Origin: Ciona savignyi
Taxonomy: Eukaryota > Chordata > Ascidiacea > Phlebobranchia > Cionidae
Direction: 5' to 3'
DNA length: 64,000 nucleotides
Assembly: GCA_000149265.1 (NCBI GenBank)
Contig: CH003293.1
Span: forward strand, 62,001-126,000
Part shown: positions 34,647 to 46,800 of the stretch, in pieces
Layout: the number at the start of each line of letters is the position of its first letter
Numbering within the stretch: the first letter of the stretch is position 1
Notes under the pieces: generated by a model
What the model was told of the DNA's origin: nothing
Databases searched by the model: none
Seen by the model: only the letters and a program-made list of their open reading frames with translations
Made by a program: the position numbers and the translations under genes

Positions 34647-37600
34647 TCAAGCATAGTATCCGAACAAGAATGTCACCGCCATCAACACAGCAACGGCGAT
34701 AAAGTTTAGAGAAAAATTCCAATTAAACCGAGTCGAAATGAAGTTGGTTTTCCTCTTGTTGACTTTCGAATTATCAAATTCTGAACGATAAAACGGTATT
34801 AATTTTTTTTTAATAAATGGAAACAATCCCGATGTTTTTACCGTTTTCTTCCTTAATATTCGTTTCGTCTTCCACTGTTTCTAAGACGTCCTGTTCGATA
34901 TCTGGAAAACAAAATAGTTAAATAAGGTAACAACAATCCGAATTAATAACATCAACTAAAATACCATGGTTCGATTGTTTGGACAAATTGTGTCCGTTTT
35001 CATCGGCCGGTGTTTCTGTAATTTTCCCCTTTTCTATGAAAAGTCGACGATTTTCTTTTTCCTTTAACGGTGTAAGCGTAAACCATGTTGTTCCTTTTAA
35101 CTGAAAAAAATACGATTGTTGTATCTTTATAAAATGCAGCTATAATAGATATCTTCCGAGTTTGTAAAAAGGTTACCTGGTCACGAGATAATGGTTTTGT
35201 GCAGTAACTAACCACCAATGTCACAACGCTTGAAATCAGAAAAACGATCGGGGAAACATGAAGGTAGTTGACTCTAAATGTGCGGGTTAAAACATATTTC
35301 ATTTGATAGTTCTAATTAAGTAATACTAACTAAATGGGCAGGCGCCCGAGTACTGCATGCCAACAGTCGAGTTGTCAAAGTAAAGCACTATTAAGTATAT
35401 ATTTGGCGAATTTTAATTATAATATTATGACAATGACAATACTATGGTAAGCGGTTAATAGCCAGGTTTGGGATCCAGAAACCTTTTAGGGTTTCTACCG
35501 TCCGATGCTGTAGGACAAACCAGTGCGTTGAACGGTGAGGTCAACGATAAAATAATTGAGATTTTTGGTTGTGTTTGCCTATATTTAAATCTTTAGCTCC
35601 AATGTGCAGGTCACTTTTTAATTTTTAAATGATTTAAACTCCATAAAATCTTGTAAATGTTCTTATTTTGCCTTTGAACAGTACAGCGCCAAAGTTTTTT
35701 AGTACTAAAGCCTTATTATGACGTATAAAGGTACCAGTAATTTTATTCGCTGTACCATCATAGAATACTAACTTAAAGAAGTTATCATCCTTTGGCTGTA
35801 AAACACAGTAACAATTTGTTTATTGTTTTGGTTTTATATTTAAAAATCCAGCGCGTTTGTTGTGTTTACGGTTGCAGTTCAGCTCGAAAAAAATGTTACT
35901 TTTATCCTTAAAATTTCCTGAGTACGTGTTAAAATACCCATGGAACTTTATTTGAAGATCTGTGTTCAATATTTTTAGTGCACAAGCAGATGATACATCT
36001 GGCAGTAACCTAACCCAAGTGAGTTGAATACTGGTACTGCAGTCTTTAATCCCAATACGTTTATAAGGGGGACTTTCTGTAGTGCAGTTTAATAGCTTAA
36101 AATGATTCGAACGGATTAGGGATAACATATTTTACATGTGAGGTAGGTTTTCGGTTTTTTATTCAATTATTTTTTATAAATGTTTCATCGCTAGTTAAAT
36201 TTACAAATTAAACATTTTAATATTTTAGTGATGTGAAAGATCAACAAATTTACAAATACCAGTGAAATAATAATTAAAATTATACATTTTACAAAGAGAT
36301 TATATATAAGCAAATGCTTATGTTGTCTTATACGAACAATGTGGCACCACGCAAGAATTTTAGACAATAACAAACTTTCTATTCTGTATTTTTGGATTAT
36401 GCGTCCTTAAACTATACCATTTAAAATTTAAATGATCACTTAAAAATTGAACAAAGAACAAAATGTAATAAATCGTTCAAACCTGGACACAATCCACGGT
36501 CTTGTCTCATCTTGGTTACATCCTGGTACACCAAAGGTAAAATCCAGCACCAGTCGAATCACACCGACCGTAAATCCACTAATTAAGCCCCAAAACGCAC
36601 CCTTTAGAAAAGTGGATAAACTCATTTCGAATATTAGTTTAAAAAACTTAAGTTGTTTAGGGCAGGTGATTTGTCCAATATATATCACAGTTGTCCTACA
36701 GCTGTTTGTGTTAAATAATACAATACGAATGGAAAAACGACATTAGGTAAAACTGTTACGTAGCTTATAAAAAAGTCAAATTAGGCGGTTAATTATAAGA
36801 TTAAAATAAGTGCTAGCACAGATATTGACATATATTATAGGACAACCTGTTCATTGACTCTTGGCCAAGCAATGCCAAAAAGGTACAAAACAAATATAGG
36901 TGGACCAAGAGCAGACTGGATCGACTGTAGATAAATATACAACTGTCCTCCTGCCGACGATAACAGAACTGGAATCCACAAAATACTGACCACAACAAGA
37001 ACACACACAGTCAACCTAAAAAAACAGGAAGGCATAAAATATTACACCTCTGACGATATCGATCCAACCACATTCCGGCTGATAGTTCGACTTGCTTGTA
37101 GTGAGCTAACTTGGCGACTGATGCATTTGTAAACGAAATATACACTTTAGGAGGTGTAGTAGCCTTGAATTTTACATACATAATTTTTAATATCTATTTT
37201 TTGTCTTATTTCTTACTTTCCAACAATGAGCATCTCCCTTTCTGTTGCCGCTTTTCGGATGCGTTTCCACACATCGATGGTAAAAACAGTGCTTGTGCTG
37301 TTGAATATCGACGTCAGTGAGCTCATTAGGGCAGAGAGCATAGCGGCGATCATTATCCCCCGCAGACCTAATATATACGAGTTAGCTTTCCCCGCACCAG
37401 GAACTAGACATATAATATAAGTTTCGTAGATACCACTGGGTAGAATCTCCAAAACCAGTTTGGGATAAGCGATATTCGAGCAGCCTTGTTCGTTCCCACA
37501 AACTCTTAAACACTCGCTTGGTTCAGCGCAGGCAACTTCGTTGGGAAAAAGCACTCTGCTAATCATCCCTGTGGATAAATCGTAACAGGCGAGGAAAGAA

Positions 37601-39471
37601 AACCAAAATTGGCAACATTTGACTCACCAGTCATAACTATCATATACATCGGCAGAATCTTTAAAACCGCAGCCATTAAACATCCTGCTTTGGCATGATT
37701 TAAACTTTTAGCAGCAATTGCTCTTTGCACGATGACCTGAATTGGTGGAAGATAATATGTAGAAGCTATAAAATAATTTCAACCAGTTATTTCTACCTGG
37801 TCAGTACACCAATACCACGATCCTAAAAAGTATATTCCGAAAATCATTCCTGGCCACGGGAGGTCAGAATTGATCGGGTCTCGAAAAAGATGAAAGGCAT
37901 CTTCTCTTGGAATTCCACAAGATGTCGTATTACCACTGGCAAGAATGTCAAGGGTAGTTTGTGGGATGGCTTGCATGTATAAGGTCTTCAGGTTTTCGTA
38001 TCCGCCAACTTCGATAAAGCCTGGTTAAAACATACGATAAGTATATATTTGTTTTAATTTTGCTTTAGCATAAGGTAAGAGTGCAACCAACTCATAATCA
38101 TGAGGAGTATTCCGCCGATTAGCATAATTGCAGTCTGCATGGTGTCGGTGTATATCACAGCCTTTAAGCCGCCGAGAATTGTGTATATGGCTGTTATTAC
38201 GAGCAGTGAAACTGAAAATAAAATACAGCCGTTTTTAATGTAATGTTACAAAACCCTGTCGTACAAGTATTACTAACCAATAGCCAAGTACAAATTTATG
38301 TTAAAGGCTTGTTGAATAAATAAAGCGCCAGCATATAAATCCACTGCTATTTTTGTCAGCACATATAATGCAAGTGATATTACTGAGAGGGTCAATCGAA
38401 GACGAATGCCACCAAAACGTCGGTGCAGGTATTCTGGCATTGTAAATACCTGCAATGATATAAGAAACATGCAGACCTCACAATTAAAATTATATTCTTT
38501 GGGTGTAATTATATTCTTTGGGTGTAAATTGGTCAATTAATCTTTATTCTTAAAAAAAGCTTAACCGGTAAAACAATTCAAAAGACAAATCTTAATTTTT
38601 AAAGCTATATCCCAACATTATCGACATGGTATGCTTGTCACTTAATAAAAACAAGGGGATAAAAGAATATGTGCTCCTTTTCCAAATGTGACCCGTAACT
38701 ATGGTGTTTCCTGGTTGATCTCGGCCACCGTAATACGAATGCGCGACAATGCAATAAAAAGTCTAAAACGGAATTCTACAGCTTCCCGTTGTTTTAATTC
38801 CGACAGTAGCCGTCGTTTTACCAGTTCAAACTAAATACTTACACCACACGCCAAGTAGATTGGAAGAAACATCCAACCCAGCATAAGTATATTGTAAGGA
38901 GCAATCCATTCGAACGAGCCAATAGCAATTCCACCTGTGGCACCGGCGCCTGCCAATCCGATAAAATGCCCGCTTCCTATGTTTGATGCAAATATTGAGG
39001 CCCCGACGGGTAGCCAAAATATATTTTTCCCCGCCAGAAAATAGCTTTCTAAAGTCCCACGAAAACCTCCAAAAGACGCCTGAAAATGGGAGAATAGAAT
39101 TTGGTTTATGATGCATAACAGGCGGCAAATGTTCTGTATTCTAAAATGGCCTACAACATTCGTTTTAAACCTAAAAAGTGTTCAAAAACACGTGGCAAAA
39201 ATAAAACAAGACAATTTACCCATATTCCGACAGCAAACGTAGCAACGATATAAATGATGACGATCACGATATCAACTACTTCCAAGTTAGCTTTGTCTTT
39301 TACGTAAGCCTGTGTTGTCACACCAAAGCTCGTTGCTTCGATCGCGTTATGGTCAGTAGCAGACATTGCGTAGCTGGTGGATAACTGTTTCATTTCCAGG
39401 GGCCAACTGTCTCTTATATTTCTCTTATCTGTTGACATGTTTGCTATAAAGCAAGGGGCAAACATTGACAT
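34647..39471 (-). CDS. SGLT-like sodium/solute cotransporter (SLC5), copy b
   Basis: Fourteen minus-strand exons: 39471-39220, 39079-38843, 38449-38278, 38211-38092, 38020-37797, 37736-37628, 37568-37434, 37367-37217, 37015-36847, 36601-36483, 35273-35177, 35100-34965, 34901-34842, 34780-34647 (2115 nt, 704 aa from the first ATG; M-S-A-T-D at 39366 is an alternative start giving 669). Exons 2 to 11 match SLC5-a in length exactly. This copy keeps the SGLT hallmarks: [23 protein letters not shown], the K-I-L-P segment, L-M-S-S-L-T-S and Y-L-Q-S-I. It is therefore the better candidate for a sugar or polyol carrier. The hydrophilic loop before the last helix is longer than in copy a. Exons 5, 7 and 8 are near-identical to copy a. 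Confidence 0.9.
35634..36128 (-). other. Unassigned open frames in SLC5-b intron 10
   Basis: A 102-codon frame (36128-35820, ATG to stop) with protein-like composition lies on the same strand inside the 1.2-kb intron 10. A second 54-codon frame follows at 35795-35634, starting right after a TTTTACAG acceptor; it reads [14 protein letters not shown], which looks like an OB-fold strand pair. I could not join the two with a phase-matched donor, nor recognise a family. It may be a gene relic, part of a mobile element or chance. Confidence 0.3.
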
Positions 39472-40874
39472 TTTTTGTGCTAGTTTAGATTTAAAATTTC
39501 ATTTTATCAGTTCCATCCTGCTTTCGACACGCAAACCGATGTGCGCCATGCCTGGTAAACATTTATTGACAACTTCTTACACGACTCGTACATATATCCA
39601 CAGCGGTCTAGTTGTACTGAATATAGGTCAGTAGATTTAGCAAACACGCCTGGATCGGTGTTCAAAGATGGACTCTATCGCCACATAACCGGTGTTTCAA
39701 ATATGTAACTTAAAAGATATTTAGATTTTGTGCCAATTTTTAAAAAATTATCAAGTTGTCACACAGGCAATTGTCAAAAGATCTTACGCACATCTTTAAG
39801 TGACCACGGTTATAATGCAGTCCATGATATAATATGCCGGAGACGGTGCTTCAGTTTTTAGAACTTATTTATTCACTGGGTTCAAACGATACCTGCAAAT
39901 TGCCTTGAACACAAGCCACGGTTCGTTTCGATTTTATCACTTTTCGTCTGCCTGACGCTCTTACCCATTGAACAAACATTCGCCAGAACTAAACCTAATA
40001 TTTTGTCATGCCTGTCAACGCAATTTCTCATAGAAATATTAATCATGGGTCACATTAGACCCGCCTTGCAGTCGTCTGGTTTTCCTTTCCGGGCCAAACT
40101 CATTATTGCTGTTGTATAACACAGCCATTGTTTCAAATTCCTTTTTATTGTGATCTTTAAAATCTTAATTGTGCAAAAAAATGTTTCCAACCAAACGTTA
40201 CAAACATGAACAAGAACTGCCAAATTTAAGGCAGAGGTTTGAGAATTTTTTAAGTTTAATCAAAAACGAAAAATGCCACAGATTTGTAACACAGAAAGGG
40301 AGTACCAAAATGACCACGAAAAACACAGACCAGCATCAAACTTTAATTTTGTGGTTTATTCTTTTAAGTAGTCAGAAACTTGTTTTATACATTGGATATA
40401 TTTTCACAAAACAATTTAGTTTACAAGAAAATGGTCATTTCAGTTAAATTTTAAAACATTATTTCATTTACACAAAAGACCACCAACTCTACCAGCCCAA
40501 CTAAATACACGTTTTGTAAATCATATTTTCAAAAACTGCAATCAAATTTTTTCCTCATACACTGTTTAAACACGCTCACCAAAGAAAAAAACACGGTAAA
40601 TAAAGAAACTGTTAAATTTTCTAAGGAAGTCTTTGTCAGCTGTTTTTTGACAGCACTAACAATATCTAGAAGCCGTTTTATCGATTTGCATAGCTGCAAC
40701 ATTTTCAAGAGGATGGAACACAAGGTGATGTTGCTTGCAGAGGGCTAGTAAAAACAAGAGGTCACCGGTTGATAATGTTTAAATCAAGTACTGTTCTGTT
40801 GTAAATGTTGGAACCGCATGATTAAGGAACAAACACTGCACTAGGAAACAACACAAAACGTGCAAACCGAACTA
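39472..40874. other. Intergenic, SLC5-b promoter side to IFRD 3' end
   Basis: 1.4 kb. It should hold the SLC5-b promoter and the IFRD 3' UTR. The small open frame at 40169-40447 shows no recognisable domain. No repeat seen. Confidence 0.5.
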
Positions 40875-43800
40875 TCAAGTTCCCAAGCCAGTCCTTTTAT
40901 CTCTTTGCTTTCCACGAACTCTACTTCTTGCTTTGAACACGGCTTGATTGTAAAGATGCTGAAAAAAGATCATTAAACTACCACGGAAATAGTGTTAATT
41001 CCAATCTTCACCCTATGCACATTTCGAATGGTTTAGAATCAATTAATTCAAATGGATCTAATAACAAACTGAAGTTTTTTGGATATTAAACATAAGAGAA
41101 CACCGCAATAGTTCTGACAATCCTAATGTGGATAGAGGTAAGACAACTGACGATTAATAATGTTATAATAAATACTTGTTGTTCCGCACATGGAGATAAA
41201 AATAAAAGCATTCTCCAACTCTATTAGGTTAGAAAATCATTTGTGATTCTGCCATTTGTCTCGGTTGTTTTCAAGTGCTCAATACAATAAAATGATGCAA
41301 CACATTTTATTACATCATATACCTTACCCTTTCAAAATGAGATCCTTTTGTGTTTCTATTAGAGTCCAATAATGAAGGACCTAGCTGGAAAATGTTGCGC
41401 AGAAGAGAGTTTTCCTACATAAAGTTGTATTATTATCAATGTAATGAACAGTATCTGGAATTTTCTTGAATTTGTTTGGGAATATGCTGATTGAACTTAA
41501 TCCGCAATTAAGGTGTCAGATCTTGGAATTTTTAAAAACCAATATTTAACTTTATTTTTAAAGATTGCAATGGTCAGATATTGCACGACCAGAGCTATTG
41601 TAGTTCATTTTAATAAAATGTTGTGTGATGATGGGAAGATAAGGAACAACAGTCACTTTCGGGTCAATGTGCCATTCAGAGATATATATGTTTAACTGGG
41701 GGGCACGGTCGGTGCTTACCTTGAGATGGAAGTTCATGCCAGTGGATATAACTTCTTTCAAATTCGCATATTGTCGTTTCATTGTCCAAGTATCAAGGTA
41801 TAAAACTTCGCTGTTAAATTTAATGACATCTTCAGGGGATTCACCAATCTAAATAAATTTTACTTATTACTTAGTTAAAATAACGATGATCACTGAATAA
41901 CCAATACAAATAATTAGTAAAAAAATAAAATAAATGTATAGTTTAATAATTTTCATTCATAAAGAACAGATTGGTTAGAGGTTACCTTTGAGGAAAATTT
42001 ATATTGTTAAATTAAAATTGTTTATTTACATCTGTGCACAATTTCTACAAAAGAGGCCTCACACTTGTGTACCATAGTTAGCTGTACTGTGGGTTACAGA
42101 AGCTATTACCACAGGTTCTTTTATTATTTCTTTACCTGAACGGCCCTTAAAATATCCCGAAAACTCGATCGTTGGTGTCGTCGGTCTTTCTTTGCTCGAT
42201 ACTTGTTGCTATCGGTTGCAAGCTCTGATAGGTCTTCCACAAGTTCCCTTTTTGATACAAGGCGAGATGCCATGCCCTGTGATAATTAAAGTCCTGATAA
42301 GATTGAAATATACACTTGCTGCTTTAGTTAGTTTGTAATTGGTGGTCGCTGTCTGACCACATCGGTTAATGAATGTATCATCCTGTTACCCATACTGGTT
42401 AAACCCAATGCAATAGCACAAGTAACCAGGTGGTAGAAATTGGGTAATCTGACGATTGCTCACATGGTATACTATCGGGTGTTTTCTATCAGAAAGCCTT
42501 ATCTTTTCAAACTGCTGATGCAGTGATAAATTGACAAAACAAACAAATGTACAAATGTTAAACACTGGAAATCTATCAACCTGTTTAAGGGCAACCAACG
42601 ACTTCATTACATGTGTAGTTTAAATCAAAACAAAACAATAATCCAATTCTCTAAACCAGTGGTTCTCAAACTTTTTAGAGTTGGGACCCACTATTAATTA
42701 CCACAATTTATGGCGACCCACTTAACTTTATATATAGTTGTTGTAACATATGTGAGAGACGAAAGGTTCAATGACCTGAGGTCAGGTGAAGATCACGCCA
42801 CGATTCAAGATTGTGTGATGTCACAATTACGATAATTTCCCCTTGATTTTTGTATATGAAATAGCTAGTATAGTTAATCGGAGCTTTCTATAACTTTTCA
42901 CGACCCACCAGGGCTCGACATACACGCTTGTCCGCCTGTCCGGGACAGGTGATTTATAGCGTGGGACAAGTAAATACTGCGCGGCGCTTGTCCGACGGGA
43001 CAGGTTAAAATTGCAAACTAAACGCTATTTTCACTATCCTTTACCGCCGTGTTTATCTTCGAGTTCAAACGTGTTAATCTACCACCGTCCACGAATGAGA
43101 TTCCTACTATTCGTTACCCGTTGCTTTTGTTACAATTAGGATTTATTAGCGGTAACTCAGACGAGTTGAAAAGCGCTAACACTCGGTCACAATCTTTGTT
43201 CGGCGAATGTGATAAAGACCGATAAGAAATCTTCGCATCGGGTCATAATAAACTTGTAAAATAAAATTAAAATAAACTCCAAAAGCGTGTGAAATAATCA
43301 CATATCTTTTGTCAACGCACAGACAAAAATCTTAAAATAACGCGACTTAATAATTTTTATCGGTAAGTTATATTAAAGTCGAACGCGAAGTAAAAATGAC
43401 ATTCCAATCCGGGGTTTTCGTCTCTGCTTCAATTGGTTAGGTAATTGAACAACTTTACCTATGGGTTATTAATTCGTAGTATTATTAAATGCTAATTATT
43501 ACAATTCGAGTGCAACATTGCTTATGTTGTTTGTTAATACCAATCTTACGCGCATCTTCATGTAAATCGCAACGAAATAAGAAAGGCGATTCCTGTTTCC
43601 ATGATAAGCAAGGCCAAAAAGCATCAAATTTCGGGCGAGTAAGAATTCACTCGCGTGTGGAAGCTCACACAAGCAATGCAAGTAAACATGGCTCCCAACT
43701 GTAGTTTGTATGACGTAACAACTGTTTAAATATAGTATTATAATTTTGTAGGTCTTGGAGTTGCTAACCGCAGCGTCGTTTTTTAAAGATTCGTAGCGGT

Positions 43801-46800
43801 GTTTATTGCTTTGATCGGCGGTTTGACCTAGGGTTACGTTGACCTAGATTCAATACAGGACCACTGACGCACTCCCGCGAGCGTTTTTCCCATGTTCTTT
43901 CCATTACTAAGTACTAGCTAGCACGGCGTGCGCTGCGCGAGTATTACTCGCACGGATTTTTAGCCCTGATAAGAACCGACTTTTGAGGGGTTACCTAATC
44001 GCTAAATGGTGTGTTAATCACATGGTCTGGAACCTGGGGAATCGGGAAATTAAATTGTGATTTTTATGGGACAAGTGTAAGCTAAATGGGACAGGTCAAT
44101 TTGGTACTGAACTTGTCCTACAGGACAAGTGCTCTTAAATCTTTATGTAGAGCCCTGCCCACCAAGATTCCTTTCGCGACCCACCGGTGGGTCGCGACCC
44201 ATAGTTTGAGAAACGCTGGTCTAAACTATTTTTAGAGACTAATATATTTTGTTTACATATCTAGGCATCTAAGGGCCTGTAATCTAAAACAATAAAATAT
44301 GTTTAAAAAAGTTAAATTACACCGATCACCTTTAGCTAGCATAATCCAAACACCAGACCTACGAACATTGTGCACATACCTGCAATGCCGACAAAGACTA
44401 CCGAGACTATAAAACTGGACAACACCTCAAGCAGTGCATATGTTTTAAGGTTTATGTCCAGTTTTTTTAGTCCTGTTTACATTTTAGATTTGAGTGCATG
44501 GTTGCTACTCTTGCTAGGTTTACATTTTACCAATCAACAGCAAATTTAGAGACAAGTATCTAGAACAATAAACATCGATAGTTATTGTTTGAGAAATTCT
44601 TACTTCTGCCTCTTCACTCCTCAGGATCTCAAAAAAGAGAGCAATGGTCTCCCCAGCTGTTATCCTCATCATGACATCTTTGCATTGCAAAAGTTCCGGT
44701 AATCGAGGTAATCTCCTACAGTATTTATAAAACAAAAAACATTAGACCTCGACAATGAAATTAAAATGAATGGAAAGTGTCTTTTTAAAATGGGGCTTAA
44801 ATACCAGGTTTGTAAAATAGAAGGTTTTGTGTACTACCCCATCCTGAAGACAAACAACCATGGACATATTTGTGGACAAGGCACTCAGCGGAGGTTACTA
44901 ATCCAACACAGTTGGGTTCATGCGTATGATGGCTGATGTAATCAGAACTACAGATGTTGATTTGGTAACATTGATTGAGCCATCTTATCAAAAGCCAAGT
45001 GTCATCATATGGTTTAATAACAACATCACAAACTTCATACTTTTCAGCAAATTCTTTTACTTTCAGCCACGGTGTAATGGAGAGAAGCAAGGCCCAAGAT
45101 GACAACGCACTAACATGTAGGTCCATCTGTGCAGGTGTATGTGTGGGCACACTCTTGTCTCCTTTAAGAAAGGAATTGCGAAACACAGTGTCGAAGCTAT
45201 CCATGCATTGCAGTACATCCTCCATATCATCTGATGCCAAGAAAGCAAGGATTCCCAAAACAAGACAGCACTAGGAGAAAGTTGTTCATTTGAGAAAAAA
45301 ACATTCTAATCACATGATCGAATGACCATGACCTTAGTTGTTTGGATAAAATTAACTTATTTTAAATTGTAGATTGATCTATATTCATGGAAGAAAAATT
45401 CTGGTAGATTTAAAAAACAAACTTGAAGAAACATTTTTCTTTCATGGCATGTCTGATGTTGTATGTAAAGATTCTGCTCATACAGAGCATATAATGCTTA
45501 TATGCATTAACAATTATACATATATATATAAAACATACATGTGAGCTTTCAAGTTAACCATTTAACCTTGTTGAGTACCTAGTAATCAATAGTGTACTTG
45601 CCCAAAACTACATGTTAAAACAAATCTAAGACATAAAATTAAAATAAGTGACAACTTGATACCTTGGATCTCGCAGTTGGAGATGCAGATTTGTCAAGAA
45701 TAATGGTGGTGAGAATTGGTTTGAAGTGGTTGAATATCTCTTCTCCTTCAGCCTGAGCTCCATATTGAACACACAACATGGCGACCACTTCTGCTGCTAA
45801 ACTCTGCTCTTCCCCCTTACCTGGAGAAATGTTGTTGGGTAATTTGATCCTGGTTTGCAAATTTTATTTCGTACAAATTAGGTTTAGTACTTACTGAACA
45901 AGGGGGGCCTATTGAATTGACACTATAACACAGTACAAATACAATTAATGTGCTCTTCCAAAGACATCAAGCATACTTGCATAAACAATTGTGTATAATG
46001 CTATGTCACAATGACATTAATGCAATCGTTTTGGCGAAATTCTTTTCCACAGTCAAAATTTTACAGTCGCACAATCCAAGTAACATCACTATTACGGTGA
46101 CATATTAAAAATGTCTTAAAAATCAGAAATCTTTGTGACACACTTGTAGAACTCTTACGGCATAATAGAGTTAACAAAATAATGCTATAACCATATAAAA
46201 TAGCAAAAACTGATACCTATACTAGTGAGTAGTGACTCATAAATTAAAAATGGTAGTTTAACTTTACCCTTCTTCAGACATCTTTCAACACCATCTGATA
46301 AAGTTTCACGAAAATTTTCAAGAAAATCAACAAGCCAGGTTGTGTAGAGGGACTTCCTTATTACTGCTAAACAGCTTTGCCTAGAAAATTTAGTTGACTA
46401 TTAATATAATATATATAATATAAATACATTTATATATTATACAGATGCTAATAATAGTCAATTTTTTGGCTCCAAAAAAATTTCAGTTTCTGCTTATTTG
46501 GGATAGGCCTATACCATATGTTATCTAACAATTCCACCATTTTATGTTCAGGCAACATGGCCTGGATGATTCATCAATCTGTTAAAAGATTCGGAAACAA
46601 ATCATGACTTGGCAAGATATATATCAGGGTAATTGTTTACTGTTATCTAACAATTATTACTGTTATCTAAGTTTCAATACGATTCAATTTATCCTTCTGG
46701 TCAATTTTGGGGCGACATGGCTGTCTAGCATTTAAAGAAAACAGGCCGACTATTTCGTTTCTACAAAAGGTTCCCATAACTGTATGGCTGGAGTATATGA

